64,000 nucleotides of DNA from Perca fluviatilis (taxonomy: Eukaryota > Chordata > Actinopteri > Perciformes > Percidae). Shown in pieces: positions 9,647 to 22,119 of this stretch (its first letter is position 1; each line of letters starts with the position of its first letter). The stretch spans positions 11,630,169-11,694,168 of the forward strand of contig NC_053126.1 of the NCBI RefSeq assembly GCF_010015445.1, written 5' to 3'. The translations under genes and the position numbers were made by a program. The notes beneath the pieces are model-generated. The model did no database searches. It worked only from the letters and a program-made list of their open reading frames with translations, and was not told the DNA's origin.

Positions 9647-12216
9647 AGGGGTGATAGAATGCAAAACCGATTTTACCCTGTCATAGTTGAATAACGACAG
9701 TTCAGTGGGTAAATAGGACATACATAGAAGCTCAAAATCCCATTGACACCCCTTTACTATGAAAATCTCATATTTTGAAACTGCCGCTGAAAACGGGCGA
9801 ATCTCAACAAAGCTGAGTTGCCCACGTAAGCATCTCAAAACCGGAACCTTAAGAGAACAGTCACGCCCCAACATTTACATAGGCTACACAACTGACCTGA
9901 GATCAGGTAGTACATTTACATAGGCTACACAACTGACCTGAGATCAGGTAGTACATTTACATAGGCTACACAACTGACCTGAGATCAGGTAGAACATTTA
10001 CATAGGCTACACAACTGACCTGAGATCAGATAGTACATTTACATAGGCTACACAACTGACCTGAGATCAGGTAGAACATTTACATAGGCTACACAACTGA
10101 CCTGAGATCAGGTAGAACATTTACATAGGCTACACAACTGACCTGAGATCAGGTAGAACATTTACATAGTCTATACAACTGACCTGAGATCAGGTAGTAC
10201 ATTTACATAGTCTATACAACTGACCTGAGATCAGGTAGTACATTTACATAGGCTACACAACTGACCTGAGATCAGGTAGAACATTTACATAGGCTATACA
10301 ACTGACCTGAGATCAGGTAGAACATTTACATAGGCTACACAACTGACCTGAGATCAGGTAGTACATTTACAGGCTACACAACTGACCTGAGATCAGGTAG
10401 TACATTTACATAGGCTATACAACTGACCTGAGATCAGGTAGTACATTTACATAGGCTACACAACTGACCTGAGATCAGGTAGTACATTTACATACTACAC
10501 AACTGACCTGAGATCAGGTAGTACATTTACATAGGCTACACAACTGACCTGAGATCAGGTAGTACATTTACATAGGCTACACAACTGACCTGAGATCAGG
10601 TAGTACATTTACATAGGCTACACAACTGACCTGAGATCAGGTAGTACATTTACATAGGCTACACAACTGACCTGAGATCAGGTAGTACATATACATAGGC
10701 TACACAACTGACCTGAGATCAGGTAGTACATTTACATAGGCTACACAACTGACCTGAGATCAGGTAGTACATTTACATAGGCTACACAACTGACCTGAGA
10801 TCAGGTAGAACATTTACATACTACACAACTGACCTGAGATCAGGTAGTACATTTACATACTACACAACTGACCTGAGATCAGGTAGAAAATTTACATAGG
10901 CTACACAACTGACCTGAGATCAGGTAGTTTTCTGAATCTAGGTCACGCAGATCTCTGCTATTCCATTACAAAATTCACTTCTGAAACTTTTTTATGCGAG
11001 AAATCAACCATATAAAGCTCAAATATGGGCCGCTTTACGAAAAAGGATGGCTAATTGCAAATTTTCTCCGACTGTGTGTCGGAGTTTAGTGCCGGTGTTG
11101 GTGCTGCCTGGGTTGCTACATCGCCGCCCTGACCGCAGTGTCAGCGAGCTTGTTACGCCCGCAATCTTTTACCGCAGCCCGCAGGTTCCAGTTAATCTTA
11201 TAATGGGTATGTGTGTTGAGTTATTTAAACAAACAATCGGGGAAATAAAGCCTCTTGTCCGCGAGTCTCATTGATAGAGCCGCGGTGAGATGGAGTCCAT
11301 CAATGAGAGCTAGCTAGCCTCCTCCTAACTCTGACATTCACAAAAATACATTCAATTGAAATCCGAAATCGGACAAGTGTTAGCTAAGCTTTGTAAGACC
11401 TTGAGAAACCTGTAATATTCATGCCGTGACGAAATTCAAACTGTAAATATACTTTAGTTATGCGAAAGTGAGCAAGCTGCGATATTTCCCCATTGTAATG
11501 AATGGGACATATAGCAAGCAGCTGCTCGTCCTACAAAGACGCCTTGCGTTCATACAAATGCCTTAAAATCAAACCGGACACAACTGTTAGCTTTATAAGA
11601 CATTGGGGAATGATGTTATATAAATGGCGTGACGAAATTCAAACTGTAAATAATATATTTATGCGGGCAGCTGGCCGCGGAGCCCCGTATGCAGTATCCA
11701 CAAAGGGTGACTTTGCCCTGGGTATGGAGCCCAGCAGGCTGCCGCTTTCTCGTCAGACTGTGTGGAGCTCCTAAAGTCCGACACGTCTTACCAAATTTGC
11801 AATTAGCCATCAATTTTTGTAAAACGGCCCATATTTGAGCTTTATATAGTTGATTTCTCGCTTAAAAAAGTCTCAGAAGTGAATTTGGTAATGAAACATT
11901 GCAGTGTCTGGAATATGAGATTCTGTCGCTTCTATATTTATGTGTATTTGGGATTCGCTCAACCAATCAGCGCGCGTCTCTAATGTCTGCGTATGGCAAG
12001 TCGCTCAACCAATCAGCGCGCAGCTCATCTAAATATTCATGACCATACCATATTTGGAAGAAAAGCTCTTGTTACAAATAGGGCCAAAACACAAGGATGC
12101 ATAAGGGCCAATAAAATATCAACCAGGCCATTTTCAGCCCAACCAATGTTACATACCCCATTAGGAGACCATAAGGAACAGTGTGAAATACTCTATATAA
12201 TCATTTTATCACCCCT
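9647..12216. mobile_element. piggyBac-like element nested in the outer foldback
   Basis: TTAA occurs at 9643-9646 and 12217-12220. The termini are AGGGGTGATAGAATG and CATTTTATCACCCCT. An internal inverted repeat pairs 10972-11073 with 11776-11889. Its left part carries the 41-bp tandem array. The frames at 11047-11274 and 11502-11774 have no recognisable domain, so it is non-autonomous. Confidence 0.75.
9871..10927. repeat. 41-bp minisatellite, about 26 copies
   Basis: The unit reads TACATTTACATAGGCTACAC followed by AACTGACCTGAGATCAGGTAG. Each unit contains the near-palindrome ACCTGA-GA-TCAGGT. Most units are identical. A few lack the 'TAGG' or 'TAGGCT' segment (near 10366, 10495, 10818 and 10856), and two have TAGTCTATAC. 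High identity suggests recent expansion inside the piggyBac-like element. Confidence 0.95.
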
Positions 12217-13441
12217 TTAAATGACCCCACTAATAATGCCCGAAATGATACCAAAGGTCTACACTAGTATATATAGGTTATGCTCTCATAAAACGATGGA
12301 TTGGAAAGTTTGTAAGTACACCAGAAGTTTATGTAAATAACACTTGCCTGCTGGCTTCTGCTCTCTGCTGTTGTTGCTGCTGCTGTGAGACGAGTGCTTA
12401 GGGACATCTACAAATTACAACACCGAAAAGAGATGCAACAAAAATATTTATTAATTTAACTTATTTTAGTTAGTAAGTGCTGTAGTATAACTAGCAGGAG
12501 ACAAGTAATAATTGAGGTAAGTTTGGAGACATTACCTTATTTAATCATTAAATTAACAAATATTTTTGTTGTAACTCTTTCGGTGTAGTAATTTGTAGAC
12601 GGCCCTAAGCACTCGTCTAACTGCAGGTAGCAGCAGCAACAGCAGAGAGCAGGCAAGTGTTCATAAACTTCTGGTGTACTTACAAACTTTCCAATCCATC
12701 GTTTTATGAGTACATAACCTATATGTACTAGTGTATAATTTGGTTTATCCTTTTGGGCATTATTAGTGGGGTCATTACGACGATACAAACGATGGGTCCA
12801 TTAGCCCCTCGCTTAAGCTATTCAGCTGCTAACGCTACTCTACGCTAACTCTCCCAATGTTAGACCCAGGTGGAAAAAGCTTCTGGGGGGGTGTTTGGCT
12901 CGAAGTCATGGTGCAAAGGACCCTAGGGTGAAGTTACTCCTACCATCACTTTAATTTACCTTTTTAAAACTCTTTCTAACTCAATTCATTTCTGACAAAC
13001 GATAAATAAACAGTTAAAAGTGTAGTGTTCATTTTATTATTATGTTTACTGTATATTGCTATGAAATTGGTAATAAGTAATTCTGTTTTTGTTTTACAGC
13101 AGAAGAAGCATCTTAAATGGAGAGAAAGGAGAGGGATGTGTGTCTGTGTATCTATGGAGGACAACAGTGGGGTATTCACTTTTTTTAAATGAGGACCATT
13201 TTGCAAAGTGAGGACATTTAAGCAGGCCTCACTTTTTTTTCACTGTAATTACATGCTGCGTTCAAGTTTTCAGCGAGATTCTCAGAAAGGTGAAAAAATC
13301 TGTTACTGTGCATCTACGCCTGTGTACGTACTCTACGTGCTCTCTGTTGCCCTCTTCTGATATGGATTTATTGCACTGGAGCAACTAAAACTACAGAAAG
13401 ACATGTCACATGGTTTGAGTAGGTGAAATGAAATGCATATT

Positions 13442-14266
13442 TAGAGATGCACCGATTTCAACTTTGTAGGCTGATTCTGATTTCCGATTTTTCCTTGAGT
13501 TTGACCTGCTGATAACGATTTTAGCCAATTCCGATTTTAGCCAATTCTGATTTCATATTTTCTAACCACTTTACACCACACACAAATGTTTATTTTCTAT
13601 CTTTTCTTTAATAGAACATGTGTTGAACAGATAATGGATCACTATATAATAGAACTATATAAATTACTCCTGGTGTGGGACATTCACACACATCCACTGA
13701 GGGAAGATTACTACGTTTTTAATACTGATTTTCACCAATATGCATCCCCACTAACCTGGAAAGCGTTTTAAACCGTTACGTTAATACAGCGTGTCGGAGG
13801 AAGACATCTCCGTCTCTCTTTTTTCTTTTTTTTTGCAGCGGGGGCGGCAGAGGGACCACAGCATTAGCTAACATTAGCTTCTTGTCTCATCTGGGGTCTG
13901 ATAAACAGTAAATTAATCAAAGTCAGGGTGAACGCTATTTTCCGATAAACTGTAGCTGTCCTATTTCACGGGACCCGTGTGAGTGCGGTTTCATGTCCCA
14001 GTTGTTCAGCCTCAGAGGAGAGAGAGAGACCGTTCGCTCGCCTGAGATCAGTAGTGAGACGGCTCTGTATAATTACGACTTTATAACATTTCAGAAACAG
14101 CTGATTGAGTGGCGGTGTGCTGATCTTGCGTGATGTTAATCATGCGGCGCCCGAGTGAATTTGACCGGCATGAAATCGGCAAATGTCAGACTTACTGGCA
14201 GGTCGTGGCCGTTCACGTGAAAATCAGCCAATTCCGGTCACCGGCCGGTCAATCGGTGCATCTCTA
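13442..14266. mobile_element. hAT MITE in duplication copy A
   Basis: Terminal inverted repeats are TAGAGATGCACCGAT and ATCGGTGCATCTCTA. A perfect 8-bp target duplication, tgcatatt, lies at 13434-13441 and 14267-14274. There is no coding capacity. Confidence 0.9.
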
Positions 14267-15004
14267 TGCATATTCAATTTCATTCTGGTTTAATTAACTA
14301 TACTTGTGTTATATTGTAAAAAGTATTTTCATACACTGCCTCTGATGTACTTAACATGTAAACTTAAATGTAACTTTAAATTCCAAATTGACTTACTGTC
14401 AATGTATAGACTTTTTGTGAGAAATGTCTGTATCAGTGGCCGTTTTATTACTTTGCATTCTGCATTGAGTCAATGTACAACAGCAATGTGCTGTGTTCAT
14501 CAGCATACACTTTGTTAATGTTATCGATAGGCCAGTTGGTTTCAGATGCTTGTTGACCTATACTGTATTTTTCTTAAAAATGTAAACTTCACTCTAACTC
14601 TTCAGTTGTGTGCTTACACAGGTATATACAGTATTTATGGATGATTTAAATTCCAATACTACTGCTTTTGTTGGATGAAAACTGAGTGTTAGTGGCTTAG
14701 ATTGTTATTGTTACACATTGTAATTTTTCTTAAATGTCCTTTTTATATTTTTAAGGAATTTTAAAAGATGAGTTAATAAAAATCTTTTTTTCCATCATAG
14801 ATTTGTTTAAAATGTTTTACAGAAATGTATTACCATATACGTACACTAATAATTAACAGAAAAGTTAAATTTGTATTGCTGTAAGTAATTAACAAAAACG
14901 GTCTTCCTTATTTACTGTAGTTAAACCTTAAAAATTACAGGACAAAATCCCGGTAATGAGCTGCCAGTACATTTCCTGTTATTTTACGGATTTATGTAAG
15001 ATTC

Positions 15005-15760
15005 ACAGAAAATGTTATGTTTTTTTTACTGTAGGTACACCATTAAATAACAGAAAATGTTATGTTTTTTTACTGTAGGTACACCATTAAATAACAGAAA
15101 ATGTTATGTTTTTTTACTGTAGGTACACCATTAAATAACAGAAAATGTTATGTTTTTTTTACTGTAGGTACACCATTAAATAACAGAAAATGTTATGTTT
15201 TTTTTATACACCATTAATACAGAAAATTTTTTTTTTTTACTGTAGATACACCATTAAATAACAGAAAATGTTATGTTTTTTACTGTAGGTACACCATTAA
15301 ATAACAGAAAATGTTATGTTTTTTTACTGTAGGTACACCATTAAATAACAGAAAATTTTATGTTTTTTTTACTGTAGGTACACCATTAAATAACAGAAAA
15401 TTTTATGGTTTTTTTACTGTAGATACACCATTAAATAACAGAAAATTTTATGTTTTTTTTACTGTAGATACACCATTAAATAACAGAAAATGTTATGTTT
15501 TTTTTACTGTAGGTACACCATTAAATAACAGAAAATGTTATGTTTTTTTACTGTAGGTACACCATTAAATAACAGAAAATGTTATGTTTTTTTACTGTAG
15601 GTACACCATTAAATAACAGAAAATGTTATGTTTTTTTTACTGTAGATACACCATTAAATAACAGAAAATGTTATGTTTTTTTTACTGTAGATACACCATT
15701 AAATAACAGAAAATGTTATGTTTTTTTTACTGTAGGTACACCATTAAATAACAGAAAATT
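15005..15760. repeat. 45-bp minisatellite, about 17 copies (copy A)
   Basis: The unit reads ACAGAAAATGTTATG(T)nACTG then TAGGTACACCATTAAATA; the T run varies from 6 to 9. It is bracketed by direct repeats of a GTAATGAGCTGCCAGTAC-containing segment (14933-14996 and 15772-15838). The open frames across it are an accident of a unit length divisible by three. Confidence 0.95.
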
Positions 15761-15844
15761 TCCGTTTTTTAATTACGGGACAATGTCCGGGTAATGAGCT
15801 GCCAGTACTTTTTCTGTTATTTTACGGATTTATTTCTTAGAGTG

Positions 15845-16296
15845 TAGTTCTCTGTCCTGGAGCTGTAGTTCTCTGTCCTGGAGCTGTAGTTCCCTGTCCT
15901 GGAGCTGTAGTTCTCTGTAGCTGTAGTTCCCTGTCCTGTAGCTGTAGTTCTCTGTCCTGTAGCTGTAGTTCTCTGTCCTGTAGCTGTAGTTCCCTGTCCT
16001 GTAGCTGTAGTTCTCTGTCCTGTAGCTGTAGTTCTCTGTCCTGTAGCTGTAGTTCCCTGTCCTGTAGCTGTAGTTCCCTGTCCTGTAGCTGTAGTTCTCT
16101 GTCCTGTAGCTGTAGTTCTCTGTCCTGGAGATGTAGTTCCTTGTCCTGGAGCTGTAGTTCCCTGTCCTGGAGCTGTAGTTCTCTGTCCTGTAGCTGTAGT
16201 TCTCTGTCCTGGAGATGTAGTTCCTTGTCCTGGAGCTGTAGTTCTCTGTCCTGTAGCTGTAGTTCTCTGTCCTGGAGATGTAGTTCCCTGCCCTGC
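15845..16296. repeat. 21-bp satellite, about 21 copies
   Basis: Unit AGTTCTCTGTCCTGTAGCTGT, with variants GGAGCTG and GGAGATG. Because the unit is seven codons, the minus strand stays open across the array (15830-16357), giving an NYSYRTE-type heptad. There is no promoter, start context or known protein, so I treat it as a satellite only. It begins exactly where duplication copy A ends. Confidence 0.95.
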
Positions 16297-16361
16297 CAGA
16301 GGGGGGAGCTGACGTCTTCCTCTCAGGCTTCCTGCTACAGAAATCTGTAATTTTCACCTCC

Positions 16362-16362
16362 T

Positions 16363-16414
<52 letters not shown>

Positions 16415-16685
16415 GTGCGTGTCTGTGTCTGTGCATGTGTGTGTATGTCTGTGTGTGTGTCTGTCCTTCTGTGTGTGTGTGTGTGTCTGTCATGCATTAG
16501 CATTGATGATCTGTGTGGATGTCATGAATGTGTGTGTGTCTCAAGTCTGTCCTTCTGTCTATGTAGTATGTCTGTGTGTGTGTGTGTGTGTCTGTCCTTC
16601 TGTCTCTGTGTGTGTGTGTCTTTATTGTGTGTGTGTGTGTCTGTCGTCTGTGTGTGTGTGTGTAGAGTGTCTGTGTGTGTGTGTC

Positions 16686-16735
<50 letters not shown>

Positions 16736-16741
16736 TGTCCA

Positions 16742-16778
<37 letters not shown>
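16362..16778. repeat. GT-rich microsatellite block
   Basis: The block has runs of (GT)n interrupted by CTGTCC, TCTGTC and similar words. Open frames on both strands here are repeat artefacts. Confidence 0.95.
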
Positions 16779-16780
<2 letters not shown>

Positions 16781-16860
16781 ATCATACTTGAAGTGAACCA
16801 GATGTTTTGTCACATCATTTGTCTCTTCAGCGGTTTCTCTTTCTTTGTCAAATATTAATT

Positions 16861-17085
16861 CTTGAACACATCACCTCTTTCCACTCTTCTCCTTCTCATC
16901 TTCCTCTCTTTCATTCATTCCTTCATCATCCTCTCTTCTCTTCTCCCCTTATCTTGCTTCTTACCTTCCCTCTTCACTCCTCTTTCTCTCTTTCATTCAT
17001 GCTCTCTAGTTCTTTTTTCCCCTCTAAATACAAACCCAACTCCCTCTCTCCTGGCCCAGACATGAGTCATCCTGCACTTAGGAGT

Positions 17086-17125
<40 letters not shown>

Positions 17126-17154
17126 CATTGTGTGTGTGTGTGTGTGTGTGTGTG
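16861..17154. repeat. CT-rich tract followed by (GT)n
   Basis: A pyrimidine-rich strand bias runs from 16861 to 17060. A (GT)n run at 17087-17154 follows, interrupted once by ACATT. There is no coding content. This completes the low-complexity spacer between duplication copies A and B. Confidence 0.9.
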
Positions 17155-18518
17155 TATGGAGAGAGAAACATTCAGTGTCTCTTTGCCCTTGGCTCTGTGA
17201 TGCTCTTGAGCTCTTCTTTGCTCTTCTTTTTCCATAATCGGCTCACTCTCTCCACTGCCGACCATAGAAGGAACAGTGTGAAATACTCTATATAATCATT
17301 TTATCACCCCTTTAAATGACCCCACTAATAATGCCCGAAATGATACAAAGGTCTACACTAGTATATATAGGTTATGCTCTCATAAAGCGATGGATTGGAA
17401 AGTTTGTAAGTACACCAGAAGTTTATGTAAATAACACTTGCCTGCTGGCTTCTGCTCTCTGCTGTTGTTGCTGCTGCTGTGAGACGAGTGCTTAGGGACA
17501 TCTACAAATTACAACACCGAAAAGGATGCAACAAAAATATTTATTAATTTAACTTATTTTTAGTTAGTAAGTGCTGTAGTATAACTAGCAGGAGACAAGT
17601 AATAAGTGAGGTAAGTTTGGAGACATTACCTTATTTAATCATTAAATTAACAAATATTTTTGTTGTAACTCTTCGGTGTAGTAATTTGTAGACGGCTAAG
17701 CACTCGTCTAACTGCAGGTAGCAGCAGCAACAGCAGAGAGCAGGCAAGTGTTCCTACTCGGTGTACTTACAAACTTTCCAATCCATCGTTTTATGAGTAC
17801 ATAACCTATATGTACTAGTGTAGAAGTTTGGTATCCTTTGTGGGATATTAGTGGGGTCATTTACCGAGATACAACGTGGGTCCATTAGCCCCTCTGCGCT
17901 GTATTCAGCGGCTAACGCTACTCACGCTAACTCTCCCAATGTTAGACCCAGGTGGAAAAAGCTTCTGGGGGTGTTTGGCTCGAAGTCATGGTGCAAAGGA
18001 CCCTAGGGTGAAGTTACTCCTACCATCACTTTAATTTACCTTTTAAAACTCTTTCTAACTCAATTCATTTCTGACAAACGATAAATAAACAGTTAAAAGT
18101 GTAGTGTTCATTTTATTATTATGTTTACTGTATATTGCTATGAAATTGGTAATAAGTAATTCTGTTTTTGTTTTACAGCAGAAGAAGCATCTTAAATGGA
18201 GAGAAAGGAGAGGGATGTGTGTCTGTGTATCTATGGAGGACAACAGTGGGGTATTCACTTTTTTAAATATGAGGACCATTTTGCAAAGTGAGGACATTTA
18301 AGCAGGCCTCACTTTTTTTCACTGTAATTACATGCTGCGTTCAAGTTTTTGCGAGATTCTCAGAAAGGTGAAAAAATCTGTTACTGTGCATCCACGCCTA
18401 TGCATTACTCGACGTGCTCTCTGTTGCCCTCTTCTGATATGGATTTATTGCACTGGAGCAACTAAAACTACAGAAAGACATGTCACATGGTTTGAGTAGG
18501 TGAAATGAAATGCATATT

Positions 18519-19343
18519 TAGAGATGCACCGATTTCAACTTTGTAGGCTGATTCTGATTTCCGATTTTTCCTTGAGTTTGACCTGCTGATAACGATTTTA
18601 GCCAATTCCGATTTTAGCCAATTCTGATTTCATATTTTCTAACCACTTTACACCACACACAAATGTTTATTTTCTATCTTTTCTTTAATAGAACATGTGT
18701 TGAACAGATAATGGATCACTATATAATAGAACTATATAAATTACTCCTGGTGTGGGACATTCACACACAATCCACTGAGGGAAGATTACTACGTTTTTAA
18801 TACTGATTTTCACCAATATGCATCCCCACTAACCGGAAAGCGTTTTTAAACCGTTACGTTAATACAGCGTGTGGCCGGAGGAAGACATCTCCGTCTCTCT
18901 TTTTTCTTCTTTTTTGCAGCGGGGCGGCAGAGGGACCACAGCATTAGCTAACATTAGCTTCTTGTCTCATCTGGGGTCTGATAAACAGTAAATTAATCAA
19001 AGTCAGGGTGAACGCTATTTTCCGATAAACTGTAGCTGTCCTATTTCACGGGACCCGTGTGAGTGCGGTTTCATGTCCCAGTTGTTCAGCCTCAGAGGAG
19101 AGAGAGAGACCGTTCGCTCGCCTGAGATCAGTAGTGAGACGGCTCTGTATAATTACGACTTTATAACATTTCAGAAACAGCTGATTGAGTGGCGGTGTGC
19201 TGATCTTGCGTGATGTTAATCATGGCCGGCCAGTGAATTTGACCGGCATGAAATCGGCAAATGTCAGACTTACTGGCAGGTCGTGGCCGTTCGCGTGAAA
19301 ATCAGCCAATTCCGGTCACCGGCCGGTCAATCGGGCATCTCTA
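18519..19343. mobile_element. hAT MITE in duplication copy B
   Basis: Same element and same 8-bp target duplication (tgcatatt, 18511-18518 and 19344-19351) as in copy A. The insertion therefore preceded the duplication. The right terminus has lost one base (ATCGGGCATCTCTA). Confidence 0.9.
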
Positions 19344-20074
19344 TGCATATTCAATTTCATTCTGGTTTAATTAACTATACTTGTGTTATATTGTAAAAGT
19401 ATTTTCATACACTGCCTCTGATGTACTTAACATGTAAACTTAAATGTAACTTTAAATTCCAAATTGACTTACTGTCAATGTATAGACTTTGTGAGAAATG
19501 TCTGTATCAGTGGCCGTTTTATTACTTTGCATTCTGCATTGAGTCAATGTACAACAGCAATGTGCTGTGTTCATCAGCATACACTTTGTTAATGTTATCG
19601 ATAGGCCAGTTGGTTTCAGATGCTTGTTGACCTATACTGTATTTTTCTTAAAAATGTAAACTTCACTCTAACTCTTCAGTTGTGTGCTTACACAGGTATA
19701 TACAGTATTTATGGATGATTTAAATTCCAATACTACTGCTTTTGTTGGATGAAAACGAGTGTTAGTGGCTTAGATTGTTATTGTTACACATTGTAATTTT
19801 TCTTAAATGTCCTTTTTATATTTTTAAGGAATTTTAAAAGATGAGTTAATAAAAATCTTTTTTCCATCATAGATTTGTTTAAAATGTTTTACAGAAATGT
19901 ATTACCATATACGTACACCAATAATTAACAGAAAAGTTAAATTTGTATTGCTGTAAGTAATTAACAAAAACGGTCTTCCTTATTTACTGTAGTTAAACCT
20001 TAAAAATTACAGGACAAAATCCGGTAATGAGCTGCCAGTACATTTCCTGTTATTTTACGGTTTATGTAAGATTC

Positions 20075-20612
20075 ACAGAAAATGTTATGTTTTTTTACTG
20101 TAGGTACACCATTAAATAACAGAAAATGTTATGTTTTTTACTGTAGGTACACCATTAAATAACAGAAAATGTTATGTTTTTTTACTGTAGGTACACCATT
20201 AAATAACAGAAAATGTTATGTTTTTTTTACTGTAGGTACACCATTAAATAACAGAAAATGTTATGTTTTTTTACTGTAGATACACCATTAAATAACAGAA
20301 AATTTTATGTTTTTTACTGTAGATACACCATTAAATAACAGAAAATGTTATGTTTTTTACTGTAGGTACACCATTAAATAACAGAAAATGTTATGTTTTT
20401 TTACTGTAGGTACACCATTAAATAACAGAAAATGTTATGTTTTTTTTATCCTAAGGTACACCATTAAATAACAGAAAATGTTATGTTTTTTTTACTGTAG
20501 ATACACCATTAAATAACAGAAAATGTTATGTTTTTTTTACTGTAGATACACCATTAAATAACAGAAAATGTTATGTTTTTTTACTGTAGGTACACCATTA
20601 AATAACAGAAAA
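20075..20612. repeat. 45-bp minisatellite, about 12 copies (copy B)
   Basis: Same unit and same flanking direct repeats as the array at 15005-15760 but about five units shorter. One unit has a changed ATCCTAAGG segment near 20449. Confidence 0.95.
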
Positions 20613-20698
20613 TTTCCGTTTTTAATTAACGGGACAATGTCCGGGTAATGAGCTGCCAGTACTTTTTCTGTTATTTTACGGATTTATTTCTTAGAGTG

Positions 20699-21262
20699 AA
20701 TGAGTGCAATAGTTTCTCTCTGATCAGTGCTTTGCTAAACAGCTGTCTGTGTATCGTGTGACTTGCAGGTGCCAGTTTGTGTATCTGTTAATGCAGGTTT
20801 AGAAGCTGTGGCAGACTGATGGCTTTGGATTGATAAGGCAACAGTATGGTTTTAACAGAGAAACTCAACAGCAGATGTATGGTGATTCGCTGGTGTGCAT
20901 AGAGCAGGTTGCTGTGTCTGCTTTGATGCACTCCTGCAGATGATTTTATTTCGCTGATTAAATCCTGTGTTGACGCATAAAGGTATTGATGGGTGGAACT
21001 TGTGTTTTTGTTGGCTGAAAGTATGAATTTTTTATTGTACTAGACGTTGTTGATGGTGCAGATGTGTTGCACTGTGTGTTGGCTCGCAGGCCTCTGTGTT
21101 CTTGGCAACCGCTGTGGTTCATGTTGTGGTTCTTTGTGATGAATGACATCTATGTCTCATCAAATATCCAAGCCTGAGCTCCACTGTAGACCGTGTACAG
21201 AGAAGCTGGAGTTTGAGTTTGTGTGTTTCTGTATATGTCTGGATATTCTTCACTAATGTATA
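20699..21262. other. Unassigned sequence
   Basis: Mixed-composition sequence with no repeat signature or exon I recognise. Open frames up to 63 codons have no domain. Confidence 0.4.
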
Positions 21263-21270
21263 GTTGTGTG

Positions 21271-21566
21271 TAGGGCTTCACAATATGAGGAAAATATGTG
21301 ATAATGATATAGTATTCTGCTCAAATTCAACAAATTGCTTGTTGAATTTAAATTGAATGAAAGGAAATCTTTTCCAACATTCTTTTATTGAACACATTGA
21401 ACATTGAATTGTATATAAAAGGCACCAGGAAAAAAAAAGAATAAGTTTTCTACTGATATTTGCTTTCAACTAACACAAAAAATCTCGTAGTGTCTATGCA
21501 ATATGTATATTGCACCAGTTCATATTGCCGATGACGATAAAAAAAACGATATGTTGTTTAGCCCAA
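21271..21566. mobile_element. hAT-type MITE
   Basis: It starts TAGGGCTTCACAATATGAG and ends ATGTTGTTTAGCCCAA. A perfect 8-bp target duplication, gttgtgtg, lies at 21263-21270 and 21567-21574. The inverted ends are eroded. Confidence 0.75.
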
Positions 21567-22119
21567 GTTGTGTGTGCGGAAGAAAAGATGTCACAAGCTT
21601 CAATTGTTGCAAAATTTAATAATATTTCATTCCATACGGTTCAATGCTTGTTTATGTGTGAACGATAGACCCAAGATATTTAAAGGTACACTGTGTAGTG
21701 TTTGAAGTATTTTATTAGCTAAAATCAATGTCTTCATTCATAAATATGTCCTCATTGGTGTAAAATTACCTCTGCCAATGATCTGACTTATCCTCGTAAG
21801 CGACTGATTTCTTATCTACATTGGACGGGCGAGTCCAAAGAGGCTTCCATGTCGTTTCGTCATTTTGAAAAACTAAAATCGCTGAGAGGGACATAAAGCA
21901 CTAGCCTACCTGTCTAGCTAATCCACAACGCTTTTTCGTTCAAAGCCAGCGTCATGTGACTGAAACCAGCTGAAACGGAGAAAGAGATCTAGGGCTCTAT
22001 GAATTCTGTGATGTGGGAAAAATGCGGACGGAATCTGCACATGAAAACGGAATTCTCTTATACACGCGGAATCTCACGCAATTTGCATATGTTTTGACAT
22101 ATTAAAAGATTATTATTAT

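Larger units (their letters stand above)
9472..12950. mobile_element. piggyBac-like foldback MITE (outer)
   Basis: TTAA flanks both ends (9468-9471 and 12951-12954), and the termini are AGTGATGG and CCATCACT. The terminal inverted repeats extend about 170 bp (9472-9640 against 12785-12950). The inner part (12221-12490 against 12510-12780) is also a long inverted repeat, so the original element was an almost complete hairpin. It has been split by the element at 9647-12216. No transposase is present. Confidence 0.75.
12168..15845. repeat. Segmental duplication, copy A
   Basis: It is nearly identical, in direct orientation, to 17262-20698. The left boundary lies about 50 bp inside the right end of the nested piggyBac-like element. 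The right boundary is at TTATTTCTTAGAGTG. It contains the right part of the foldback element, a hAT MITE (13442-14266), AT-rich sequence (14275-14930) and the 45-bp minisatellite. A splice-acceptor-like TTTTGTTTTACAG lies at about 13100, but no gene is supported. Confidence 0.9.
17262..20698. repeat. Segmental duplication, copy B
   Basis: A direct-orientation near copy of 12168-15845. It starts in the same position inside the piggyBac-like right end (ACCATA..AAGGAACAG) and ends at the same TTATTTCTTAGAGTG, after which the two copies diverge. Differences are mostly small indels, many at homopolymers, plus five fewer minisatellite units. Since the left part of the foldback element is absent, copy B is the derived or truncated context. 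Confidence 0.9.

Noticed and set aside
13090..13200. Coding exon after TTTTGTTTTACAG (QKKHLKWRERRG)
   Set aside because: It has no partner exon or domain, and the stretch lies in duplicated repeat-rich DNA.
15311..15794. Repetitive ORFs (FFTVGTPLNNRK-type) on the plus strand
   Set aside because: They follow from a 45-bp minisatellite whose unit is divisible by three; no start context or promoter, and T-run length changes break the frame.
16367..16858. Long Cys/Val-rich ORF and His/Thr-rich opposite-strand ORFs
   Set aside because: These are pure (GT)n translation artefacts.
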